Source: XYA12-FULL-58-9 sp001798605 (GTDB lineage: Bacteria; Myxococcota; XYA12-FULL-58-9). Taken from it: 19,142 nucleotides of DNA. This document shows positions 1 to 7,361 of the stretch, piece after piece; the first letter of the stretch is position 1, and each line of letters opens with the position of its first letter. The notes under the pieces are model-generated. The model ran no database searches and was not told the DNA's origin. It saw only the letters and a program-made list of their open reading frames with translations. Location of the stretch: positions 1 through 19,142 of the forward strand of contig DAINMX010000112.1 in assembly GCA_036736205.1 (NCBI GenBank), in the 5' to 3' direction. The translations under genes and the position numbers were made by a program.

Positions 1-2
1 AA

Positions 3-1142
3 GGCGCGACGTTTGCCGCCGTCATGAGGAAGCCGGCCCTCATTTTCGCCTTGGGTCCGAACGGTGACGATGACGTGTCTGCAACATTGTATTTCGGTGG
101 ACGTCGGGTAACGCGACCCATCTATGATGTAGCCTCCTTGCTGCCCAGTGGTGAAGCGGTTCTCAGCGGTGATGAGGCACAACGCGCCGCGTTCCTGTAC
201 GAAGGCAAGGGAATGAGCCAGGGGAAACTTGACGGGATCAGAGCCAACGAGCTGTTCGACGAGGCCCCACTGTTGGGTTTTGCTATGCGGGCGGGTGCCG
301 TGGTCAACCATCGTTTGTACACACACCAGAAGACGCTGGAGCTTCAACCCTCAACCGACGGCCTGTCGCGGGTGAAATTGGCCGCGTCGGATCTGGCGAA
401 GGTACGGGAGGATCTTGCCGATATCCGGCTCGTGGACGACTCCGGTGCACAGTGGCCCTACCTCATAGAGGCCACGGATCGCGAAAAGGAAACCTTGGGC
501 GTCGAATTTGATTCGAGTACCTTTGATGCCGCAACACACTACACCCTCCAGCTTCCGGCAGCGCCCATCACCATCGATCAGTTGCGACTCGAAATAGGTG
601 AGGAGTTTTTTGATCGGGAGTTCCGCGTTGTCGCGACGACCGATGAGCACAAAGAGTCAACCCTGGCCCAAGGGCGGCTGCAAAGAGCAATGGGAGACCC
701 GAGTCCCGCGGTTGTGGATTTCACTGCAACCCGACTCAAAGCCCTGCAGCTCATTGTACTGGACGGCAACGATGCGCCGCTCAATCTTTCCAACCTGAGG
801 GTCCGCGTTCAATTGGTCGATCTGCTCGTAGCGGCACCTGCCGGCGATTATCGTCTGATGCTCGGCTTCCCCGACGACAGCCCGCCCATCTACGAGCTGG
901 CTCGCCTGAGGAACCTCCTCATGGCCATGGAAGGCGGCGCGGCGACCCTGGGAGACTTGGTCACCAATCCGGAATTCAAGGCCTATGCCCGATTGAAAGC
1001 GGGTGAAGGTCCCCAAAACACACTGTTGTGGATTGTACTCATTGCCGCCGTGCTCATCCTCGGCGCAATCACCTTGCGGTTGGCCAGGTCCGGCCCCGAG
1101 CCCCCTACAGCGGAAGGCACTAGTAACACTCAAACATCATAG
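3..1142 (+). CDS. DUF3999-type membrane-anchored protein, 5' end outside the window
   Basis: The reading frame has no stop between the window edge and the first ATG at position 24, and no Shine-Dalgarno sequence precedes that ATG. The protein therefore probably begins outside the window and only its C-terminal part is seen. Counting from the ATG at 24, residues 20-40 (LYFGGRR ... RPIYDVA) and 115-265 (LADIRLVDDSGAQWPY, then FDREFRV) resemble the repeated beta-rich segments of the DUF3999 family. A single transmembrane helix lies at about 333-355, followed by a short polar tail of about 17 residues. This gives a large extracytoplasmic part with a C-terminal membrane anchor. In other genomes such genes often follow a DUF2339 multi-pass membrane protein, which cannot be checked here. 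The molecular function of the family is unknown. The stop overlaps the end of the convergent gene by 23 bases. Confidence 0.6.
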   Translation, partial: GATFAAVMRKPALIFALGPNGDDDVSATLYFGGRRVTRPIYDVASLLPSGEAVLSGDEAQRAAFLYEGKGMSQGKLDGIRANELFDEAPLLGFAMRAGAVVNHRLYTHQKTLELQPSTDGLSRVKLAASDLAKVREDLADIRLVDDSGAQWPYLIEATDREKETLGVEFDSSTFDAATHYTLQLPAAPITIDQLRLEIGEEFFDREFRVVATTDEHKESTLAQGRLQRAMGDPSPAVVDFTATRLKALQLIVLDGNDAPLNLSNLRVRVQLVDLLVAAPAGDYRLMLGFPDDSPPIYELARLRNLLMAMEGGAATLGDLVTNPEFKAYARLKAGEGPQNTLLWIVLIAAVLILGAITLRLARSGPEPPTAEGTSNTQTS

Positions 1143-3336
1143 ATGCTGCTCCAAAGTCGAGCTTCTTGAGTGAACGCGGGGAGATACTATAAAGTAGGTG
1201 CCCATCGTCGCCCCACGGGCATTCGTCGTCGCTTTCCAATTGTAGTAATAGTTTCTCCTTATCTGACAATTTATCTGATTGGATATAACTCGGATGGCCG
1301 AACATTCGATGCGCTTTGGCATCTCTGTCCTGCCCAAGATCACTTAACAACCTATTATAAACAACTCGATAGGGTGAGTCAGTTTCAAGGGCAATCGCCG
1401 CCGCCAAGTTGTCCCAATCCGGAAGCGACAACTCACATCGGGGCATAAACAAGCGGGGCGAATAGGTTTGGACCCCCTTGGGCGGGGAGCAACGTTCTAC
1501 GGTCGTATCTGCTGATGCATACAATACCGCAAAGATACTAGCGCACCATCCTTCCGCATAATCTTCAGGATCAACGAAAAAACAAAGTATGCCGCTAGCA
1601 GGCAATCCAAGTTTTGCTCCCTCTTGGGGAAGATCGGCCAAGTTGAGTTGCGCCACAAAACTCAAGGGTCGCGCCGGGCTTGATTGGTCGTTAAGGGGCC
1701 AATCGACGCCTATGGGCAAATCCGGAGAACCTCCAAGCTTTGAAGTGCCTACTTTCAAATCGGTGCTGCGTTTTTTTTGCGGTATTAGACGAATAGACGG
1801 TTGTGCTTGTTTGACAATATCACCGGACAAATCCTTAATACTCGTTGCTTTGAGATAGGTGCGCAAATCCCCCGTCTCAACTAGACCCGCCTTTTTCCAC
1901 TTGCTGCAGATCGCCTTGATTTCTTTAGAATCCGTCGCAGAATCGGGTTGTTGTGGCTCAAATTTAAGTACGTATTCTAAGGCCCTTTCTCGTACGCGTT
2001 CGTAGGGATCATCGACCGCCGCCTTATAGATATCAATGCCCTTCGCCCCTTGGGCATAGTAGGTCCGCTCCAGAACCCACGCGCGCGCGTCCCCGTACTC
2101 GCTGTTGGCGCACAATGCCAATTCTTCGTCGTTCAGACATCCAAGCCCATCGAGTAGGAGACACAAACTATACTCATCTCTCGGTGTGGCTTCTGGAAGA
2201 AAGCTACGAATTCGAGGTGCATAGATTTTAAATATCTCTTGCGAGTCGGATGGAATGTTCAATTTCACCCATGCCTCGATCGGTAACTCGTTGGCATGAG
2301 TGTGATAGAACGATTCAATCCGTTTGTTACAGGTGTCTTTCCAAAAATGGCGAACCGTTTTCTCGGCCGCCTGCTCGCGAACGGTTGCGTCTTCATGCAA
2401 CATCAACGACAGAACCTTGTCAAAATAGGCCAAACTCTTTGGTGAATCCTCGTCGCATTTCCAGATACCCAAACCCGCGACAATACCGGCGACCTCCTTG
2501 GAGTCGAGAAGCTCGCACGCAAACGCTTCTTTCTCTTCAGGAGAATCAAGCATTTCCTCCGCAAACCATGCAACCTTGGTTCGGACAACCGTGTCCGAGT
2601 GAGAAAGCAAATCCAAGAGCCGCCTGGCAAAGTTGGCTTTGAGCCATGGTTTTTTATCGCTATAGGTGATTTGACCCATACAATACTCGAGCATCTCCAG
2701 AGCCACTCGTAAATCGAAGACTTTGTTGCTATCTAAAAACTCGTATATCAATTCGGGATACGCGTCTTTTGTACAAAGATCCGGCAGCGTTTTCGCGACG
2801 GACATTGCAAACTCCTCGTCGTCGCTAGTCAAACAAGAGCGTATTATCTTGTCAATCTTTGCTTTTTTCCCACAGGAAGCTAAATAGATCAAATTATTCA
2901 AGGCACTCCAACGTACGTCAGAACACGGATCATGCAACGCCTTGGCGATCTCGTCGAGGTGCGATAGATAATCCTTTCGGTATTTTTCATCTCCAATAAC
3001 CCAAAGACAATTACTACGTAATTTTTCATTGTCACAGGCAAGAAAACGGGTGAAGGGCACCTTGCTTGGGCCTTTTTCTAAGAATGCATAAACAATCTCC
3101 GTGTCCTTGGCGCTCAACGATAGTTTCTGGGCCAAGGAATCGACGACACCGTGCAATGATTCGGTATTCAAATCACTTACACATTGTCGACCCGCCTCAA
3201 GAAAATTTACATAATTTTTTGAGCTCAAATACGAGTTGGAAGCTGCTTTTGAATTCGGGTTAATGAGAATTTTCCATGCGGTCTTAGTGACGGATTTCTT
3301 AGCTGCAGACTTCTTGGTTGCGGTTTTTTTGGTCAT
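1120..3336 (-). CDS. HEAT-repeat protein with C-terminal DUF1963 domain and Lys-rich N-terminus
   Basis: This is a 738-residue protein in three parts. Residues 1-22 are a Lys/Ala/Thr-rich tail (repeated KK, TKK, AKKS) resembling histone H1-like tails. Residues from about 80 to 460 are alpha-helical, with recurring HEAT-like segments such as LHDPCSDVRWSALNNL, LLSHSDTVVRTKVAW and VDDPYERVRERALEYV. Residues from about 510 to 738 match the DUF1963 (YwqG-like) fold: SKLGGSPDLPIGVDWP, PLSFVAQLNL, LPASGILCFFVD, then LLLQLESD, a WGDDGHL segment and a final FECY. No signal peptide or membrane helix is seen, so it should be cytoplasmic. DUF1963 has no proven activity. HEAT arrays usually bind proteins, so a scaffold or immunity-like role is possible but unproven. 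The start is supported by AAGGGAA placed 3-4 bases before the ATG. The gene is visibly AT-richer than gene 1 and htpG, which hints at separate ancestry. Confidence 0.85.
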   Translation of the reverse strand: MTKKTATKKSAAKKSVTKTAWKILINPNSKAASNSYLSSKNYVNFLEAGRQCVSDLNTESLHGVVDSLAQKLSLSAKDTEIVYAFLEKGPSKVPFTRFLACDNEKLRSNCLWVIGDEKYRKDYLSHLDEIAKALHDPCSDVRWSALNNLIYLASCGKKAKIDKIIRSCLTSDDEEFAMSVAKTLPDLCTKDAYPELIYEFLDSNKVFDLRVALEMLEYCMGQITYSDKKPWLKANFARRLLDLLSHSDTVVRTKVAWFAEEMLDSPEEKEAFACELLDSKEVAGIVAGLGIWKCDEDSPKSLAYFDKVLSLMLHEDATVREQAAEKTVRHFWKDTCNKRIESFYHTHANELPIEAWVKLNIPSDSQEIFKIYAPRIRSFLPEATPRDEYSLCLLLDGLGCLNDEELALCANSEYGDARAWVLERTYYAQGAKGIDIYKAAVDDPYERVRERALEYVLKFEPQQPDSATDSKEIKAICSKWKKAGLVETGDLRTYLKATSIKDLSGDIVKQAQPSIRLIPQKKRSTDLKVGTSKLGGSPDLPIGVDWPLNDQSSPARPLSFVAQLNLADLPQEGAKLGLPASGILCFFVDPEDYAEGWCASIFAVLYASADTTVERCSPPKGVQTYSPRLFMPRCELSLPDWDNLAAAIALETDSPYRVVYNRLLSDLGQDRDAKAHRMFGHPSYIQSDKLSDKEKLLLQLESDDECPWGDDGHLLYSISPRSLKKLDFGAASMMFECY

Positions 3337-3437
3337 GATTTTCCCTTCGGACGCAGAGGTTGCCCTCCATCATGGATGGAATTTCAAATCCACACCTTGC
3401 ATTTTCACCGAAATCCAGATCTCGTCACAACCCCCTT

Positions 3438-3674
3438 TGAGTACGGGTTGTCATTCGAGACCCTGGGCCGACTGAAGCTGTGTTCTACACCAAGTTCAGC
3501 AACGAGCTGCGCTGTCGTCTTGGCCTTCATCGGTGACCCCCGGTCGTTGTGCAGCACCAACGTGCCGGGCTGCACGCCCTGCATCTCATACGCCTCTGCG
3601 ATGATTCGCTTGGCGAGCTCAGCATTCTCATGTTCCGCAACCATCCATGCGATCAAACGCTGCGGCGGCATCAA
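3438..3674 (-). pseudogene. IS3-type transposase fragment (integrase core)
   Basis: About 79 codons match the middle of an IS3-family rve/DDE transposase: WMVAEHENAELAKRIIAE, then LVLHNDRGSPM, then LGVEHSFSRPRVSNDNPYS. The Asp in HNDRG is the second catalytic acid of the DDE triad. The first catalytic Asp lies in the missing N-terminal part. Similarity stops immediately before the third catalytic residue: family members read NPYSE, whereas here NPYSK is followed by unrelated sequence and a stop at 3405. The fragment is cut at both ends, cannot be active, and shows no recognisable terminal inverted repeats. It fills most of the gap between the EGF/glycosidase gene (stop at 3685) and the HEAT/DUF1963 gene (start at 3336). 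The remainder of that gap holds only a 5-bp hairpin near 3367-3379. Confidence 0.85.
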
Positions 3675-3684
3675 CCCCAGTCTG

Positions 3685-6522
3685 CTAGGGCCGCAACGAC
3701 ACCAATGCGTTCAGGATGTCTACACGAGCTTGGTCGGCTACCGTTCGATCGAGCGCGTCACTCCACATGATGCTGGTCAAGGTCGCTGGATGAACTCTGG
3801 TGGCAACAGTATCGAGCAAGGTTTGTGCCTGCGAAACGACCATTGGGTCGACTCCGGCTGCCGGGGCATCTGCAATTGCGAGTGTCAGCATGAAAAGGTA
3901 CTCGTAGTCTTCGATACCCTCCCGGATGGCCTCCGCGTGTTTTCCTGTTGTGACCGACGTGTCATCTACGAAGAACGGCGTGTAGGTTCGATTGCCTCTC
4001 AGTCCGAATTCGTTCCACGACGACCAACCGCCGTTACTTCCGAGAGCCCAGTAGTACATGGCCGACCCACCGTATTGCCACGCCAGCCATGCCTGCAAAC
4101 GGTGATAGGCATACGGGTCCAGAAGGCGAGACGGTCCGCTGCACGAGTAGAACTCCAGTGTCTTCCCTGCCGCGACGTGGTCAATGAATGGCTGTTGATA
4201 CGATTCGCTGTTGGCCAAGAAGTGACTTCTGAGTGCGCAGAGGACGTCGCACGACTCGAGCATCTGCGTGCTCGCGGCTCCGATATCCGAATGGGTTGGA
4301 TCTTCCCAGACCAAGATATTGCTCCCAGATGCATGGATTGCATTCGCCCAAGCCAAGATAGTCGCATCTTGACTCGGTTCGTGAGGCTCGTCGACGAGCA
4401 GAAAGGCCAATTGGCTGGGTCCGAGCCCCCTACCCTCAGCATGGTTCGACCAGAATGAAGCCCATTCACCGACTGCCGTGTCGAACGCGACCGAACCAAG
4501 AGCAAATCCGGCAAAAGTGTCTCCCACGGAAGCAAACACGTCGTATCGGTCCACATTGGGCCAAAGATCCAGCCAAGCGTCAAAATTCGAGGTGCTTGGA
4601 TCGCTCTGCAAATTCCCGTTTGCATCGTACTGCCCGGATGGGATGGCCCAATTCGTGGCCCAGGGGCGATCGACAAAGTGCTCTCGTGCTTGAAACAGGA
4701 AAAGATCGAGGTTCTCTTCGGTAAGACCATGGCCAGGAATTGAGTTCGTGTAATCCCACCCGCCCAGATGCAATCGATGCCCGTCGGGCATATCGAATGG
4801 ATACAGATGAAAGAAGAGCGGCATCTCCACCTGTTCTGCGCCATCGTCCAAGACGATGACGCCTTCGTACTCGCCAGCCGCGACGTCGATGGGATTGAAC
4901 GTGAACCAGACATGACGCGTGAATCCTGACGGGACCGATATGGCGTACTTTTCGCCGTCGACCTTTGCGTGTGGAAGTGCTGCCGAAACTGGTTCTCCTT
5001 CCATCGTCCCCGTCCACTCCACCTCGTGTACTGTGACGTAGGAAGGGTTGGTTCCGCCCGGCAAACCTTCAATGGAAAGTCGAACTGTCTTGGGCCACGG
5101 GCTCGAATTGGCAACGCTGATCTGCTGCGCTCGGTACTCGTTCCTCATCATTGACACGGTGATACTTGCTGACCGGTCATCTGGAGGATCGGACCACAGA
5201 GGCACGTAATCCCAAGGGGGAGTTTGCCACACAATCAGCTCTCGATGTCCCTGCATGCGCCACAGATGCGCGCGGGTTGAAAACACTTTTTCGTGCTCGG
5301 ACGTGAAGGGAAGGACCGCTCTATATTCTGGGTCGAATTCCCTGCATTCAAACATCGCCAGAGCCATGTCCCATTCGCATACTATTTGATTGCGCACCTC
5401 ACTCGAGACAGACAATCTTTCGGCGTTTTCGAGAACTGTCTTCATTCCATGCAGTAGAGATCGCTGCACATGGGCTCGTGTGCTCATGAGCCGCACACCG
5501 TCTTCGAGATTGGGTGTGGGTTGACCAGCAATCGGCTCGTTCACCCATGATGATTCCCCTTCGAAAACCTCAATCTCATCTACGAACACATACGGAGATG
5601 ATTGTATGGTCACGGCTACATAGCGGCCATGGGTATGCAGATCGTCAGTCCAATATCGATGAATGGCATAACCATTGTTAGGGGGATATTGGTGCCGCTC
5701 GTCCATGGTCACCAAATCACCGGTCATATGAAAGACCTGATCATTGCCCGCCACCAGCAAAAGTATTGCCGTCGGCCACTGCACGCCTGCTACTCCGGCC
5801 GCCGTATTTAGGGATAGCCCGCGAATCGGTTGGTCCGAGCCCAAATCCAGTACCATCAATGGGTGGTCGTTTGTCCATCCGACAGTAGAGCTTTGGGTCC
5901 AGAAGTAGCCACTCGTGTACACACCATCTGTGAGCTGGGTCGCATCTCCTGCATCGGTACAGAGGGCGTAACTCGGCAGTGCATCAAAGGTATAACTCGC
6001 ACCGAGGGCAATATTGGTGAAGCTTGGCATGTCCCGTGAAATCTGCACACCCCAGTCATTCCACATTCCGGTTTGTGCGCACTCACATCCTGTTGCCCCC
6101 GAGCCCCCGTAGGGAGCTGGGCACTCACCGCAAGACCGACCGCCAACAGTATTGGTACACGAAGTGAGGAGATCACACTCACCATGATTGATGCTGCACT
6201 CGTCTACATCGGTACATCCAATCACGCCATCGCCGGTATATCCTCTGGGGCAATCCCCACAGGTGAAACTGCCTTCCTCATTGTGACAAACCGTCAAGGG
6301 GGCACACCCGCCGTTATTGGTAAGGCACTCGTCGATATCGAAACACTGACCGTCCCGCGTCGCGTATCCGGCGTCACACTCTTCTACCTGAGTGCCTTGG
6401 ATCGCTCCCACGGTGCATGCCCCCAGGGAGACGATCGCACCCAAAGAGACGCACAAGAAAAATACGTCTCGGTTGGAACGAGACGTCAACCGTTTCGAAT
6501 GATTGCATGCGGAGAAATCCAT
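3685..6522 (-). CDS. EGF-like / discoidin-like / DUF4091 (GH123-type) glycosidase-like lipoprotein
   Basis: This is a 945-residue predicted lipoprotein. A hydrophobic segment at about 20-35 ends in the lipobox LGAC (Cys36). Residues 42-148 are Cys-rich with two calcium-binding EGF-like modules (DIDEC ... C and DVDEC ... C). Residues 165-322 resemble a galactose-binding/F5-8C domain (NIALGASY start, VLDLGSDQPIRGLSL, then VDEIEVFEG end). About 450-575 is a beta-sandwich. About 580-880 looks like the TIM barrel of GH123/DUF4091 enzymes, with LLVDEPHEP carrying an adjacent Asp711-Glu712 pair like the catalytic pair of GH123, a Trp/Tyr-rich YYWALGSNGGW strand, and the DUF4091 hallmark REGIEDYEYL at 867-876. 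Family knowledge suggests cleavage of an amino-sugar glycan at the cell surface; the actual substrate is inferred only. No Shine-Dalgarno sequence precedes the ATG, and a TAG codon lies directly before it in frame. The gene appears monocistronic. Confidence 0.85.
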   Translation of the reverse strand: MDFSACNHSKRLTSRSNRDVFFLCVSLGAIVSLGACTVGAIQGTQVEECDAGYATRDGQCFDIDECLTNNGGCAPLTVCHNEEGSFTCGDCPRGYTGDGVIGCTDVDECSINHGECDLLTSCTNTVGGRSCGECPAPYGGSGATGCECAQTGMWNDWGVQISRDMPSFTNIALGASYTFDALPSYALCTDAGDATQLTDGVYTSGYFWTQSSTVGWTNDHPLMVLDLGSDQPIRGLSLNTAAGVAGVQWPTAILLLVAGNDQVFHMTGDLVTMDERHQYPPNNGYAIHRYWTDDLHTHGRYVAVTIQSSPYVFVDEIEVFEGESSWVNEPIAGQPTPNLEDGVRLMSTRAHVQRSLLHGMKTVLENAERLSVSSEVRNQIVCEWDMALAMFECREFDPEYRAVLPFTSEHEKVFSTRAHLWRMQGHRELIVWQTPPWDYVPLWSDPPDDRSASITVSMMRNEYRAQQISVANSSPWPKTVRLSIEGLPGGTNPSYVTVHEVEWTGTMEGEPVSAALPHAKVDGEKYAISVPSGFTRHVWFTFNPIDVAAGEYEGVIVLDDGAEQVEMPLFFHLYPFDMPDGHRLHLGGWDYTNSIPGHGLTEENLDLFLFQAREHFVDRPWATNWAIPSGQYDANGNLQSDPSTSNFDAWLDLWPNVDRYDVFASVGDTFAGFALGSVAFDTAVGEWASFWSNHAEGRGLGPSQLAFLLVDEPHEPSQDATILAWANAIHASGSNILVWEDPTHSDIGAASTQMLESCDVLCALRSHFLANSESYQQPFIDHVAAGKTLEFYSCSGPSRLLDPYAYHRLQAWLAWQYGGSAMYYWALGSNGGWSSWNEFGLRGNRTYTPFFVDDTSVTTGKHAEAIREGIEDYEYLFMLTLAIADAPAAGVDPMVVSQAQTLLDTVATRVHPATLTSIMWSDALDRTVADQARVDILNALVSLRP

Positions 6523-6528
6523 CTAGCA

Positions 6529-6557
6529 ATTCAACCACTTGTTTCGATTTCGGTCCA
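6529..6557 (-). promoter_or_regulatory. Candidate promoter of the EGF/glycosidase lipoprotein gene
   Basis: On the minus strand TGGACC (6552-6557) and TTGAAT (6529-6534) are separated by 17 bases. Each matches four of six positions of the sigma-70 consensus. Only six bases lie between the -10 hexamer and the ATG at 6522, so transcription would begin at or next to the start codon. The lack of a Shine-Dalgarno sequence fits such a leaderless mRNA. The hexamers are weak, so this remains a suggestion. Confidence 0.3.
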
Positions 6558-6865
6558 GAGGTCATGGGCGAGAGTGTCCATTTCGGCGATTTCGCCGGTT
6601 ACGCCTCCGGCAACTATTGGCCCGAAGTTGTCCCTGGTGAAATCCTACTCCGCCCATGAATCAACGCAACCCAAGCCCACAACGGAGACCGCCTCCCCGA
6701 GACCGTAAGAGCCATGAAGGCATGTTGTCTTCTGGAGCAATGGGCCACATAGTTTGCATAATGGATGCCTTCTTTCTTTTGCGGTCCGGCCGCAAAGCAG
6801 ATCTGCTGCGTCAATTGCCGTTCAAAGAACGAGGGAATCAACACCGCCAGCGGCTCCGAGATGAA
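6558..6865. other. Intergenic stretch without a recognised gene
   Basis: This stretch separates the divergent lipoprotein gene (-) from the antitoxin frame (+). It contains a short perfect hairpin, CGGCGA-TT-TCGCCG, at 6584-6597. The plus-strand frame that ends in the antitoxin stays open leftwards to an ATG at 6656, but the encoded residues are Arg/Pro-rich and unlike any family I know. Minus-strand frames crossing the region are also unconvincing. It may hold the antitoxin promoter or decayed sequence. Confidence 0.5.
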
Positions 6866-7060
6866 TTGGCCGCCGAAGATGATGCTGCGCCCAGTGACGA
6901 CGACTTCTGGCACGAACGAAGTGTTGAGGAGCTTGCCTCCCTCCAGGGCGTAGCCGCACCCAAGACTCTCAACGATGTGCTCGGCAAAGGGGATGACCTG
7001 TGGGAAGACGGTGCCGATTTCGAGAGCTTCGTGCATGGCATCTATGAGCGTCGGCGCTAA
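6866..7060 (+). CDS. Antitoxin-like small protein of a PIN-toxin pair
   Basis: The C-terminal 50 codons have the pattern of small antitoxins encoded directly upstream of PIN toxins: SVEELASLQGV, a linker, GKGDDLWEDGADFESFV, and a basic IYERRR end. This pattern (S-x-E-E-L-A-x-x-Q-G-V, then D-D-x-W-x-D and a terminal Arg cluster) is how such proteins wrap the toxin. The frame is open far upstream. I chose the TTG at 6866 because it gives 64 residues, the usual size. ATG codons at 6761 and 6656 are in frame but would add atypical sequence, and none of the three has a strong ribosome-binding site. The stop at 7058-7060 is 23 bases before the toxin remnant, which keeps a GAGGG site. The antitoxin appears intact while its toxin is broken. 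Confidence 0.55.
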   Translation: MAAEDDAAPSDDDFWHERSVEELASLQGVAAPKTLNDVLGKGDDLWEDGADFESFVHGIYERRR

Positions 7061-7083
7061 ACCGAACGTGAGGGCAATCCCAC

Positions 7084-7345
7084 TTGAACGCCGTCGTCCT
7101 CGATACAAACATCGTCTCGTACCTGATGAAGGGGCACTCCCTCGCGGTCGCCTATCGCACACATCTGGATGGCAAGTTGCTTGCCGTCTCGTTCATGATC
7201 ATCGCCGAGCAGTCCTGACCGCACTGGCGAGTGACCCAACGGGTACCGCAAGCCTCGGCGTTCAGGCCGGGGTCAAGAAATCCTCGGGCGTTATAGGCGT
7301 TATGTTGACCACAACAGCTGTTGCCAATTTCTCGGCTGGACCGTA
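7084..7345 (+). pseudogene. Broken PIN-domain toxin (VapC-like)
   Basis: A TTG-initiated frame at 7084, preceded by GAGGG nine bases upstream, encodes the N-terminus of a PIN-domain ribonuclease: AVVLDTNIVSYLMKG, then LDGKLLAVSFMIIAE. It contains the first conserved Asp (LDTN) and the first conserved Glu (IIAE). A TGA at 7216-7218 ends the frame after 44 residues, far short of the usual 130 or so. From about 7255 the +1 frame reads GQEILGRYRRYV, then CCQFLGWTVTSAEH, which resembles the central ERYLRRYV ... C..WA.V segment of the same family. This suggests a frameshift or small deletion near 7215-7255. The C-terminal acidic residues are absent. The N-terminal match is strong; the second fragment is tentative. 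The remnant runs into the promoter region of the MORN gene. Confidence 0.65.
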
Positions 7346-7349
7346 ACAT
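7321..7349 (+). promoter_or_regulatory. Candidate promoter of the MORN-repeat gene
   Basis: TTGCCA (7321-7326, five of six matches to the -35 consensus) and TAACAT (7344-7349, four of six) are separated by exactly 17 bases. The predicted start is around 7356, leaving a leader of only about six bases before the ATG at 7362. No Shine-Dalgarno sequence is present. The promoter lies inside the decayed PIN-toxin sequence. Confidence 0.4.
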
Positions 7350-7361
7350 CGGCAGAACATT

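Noticed and set aside
3376..4458. Open frame of 360 codons on the plus strand
   Set aside because: It runs antisense to the EGF/glycosidase gene and the transposase fragment. It has no family resemblance and a composition typical of an antisense shadow.
6614..7162. Minus-strand frame of 182 codons
   Set aside because: It covers the antitoxin and toxin remnants in antisense. The plus strand carries the recognisable antitoxin and PIN motifs, so this frame is a shadow.
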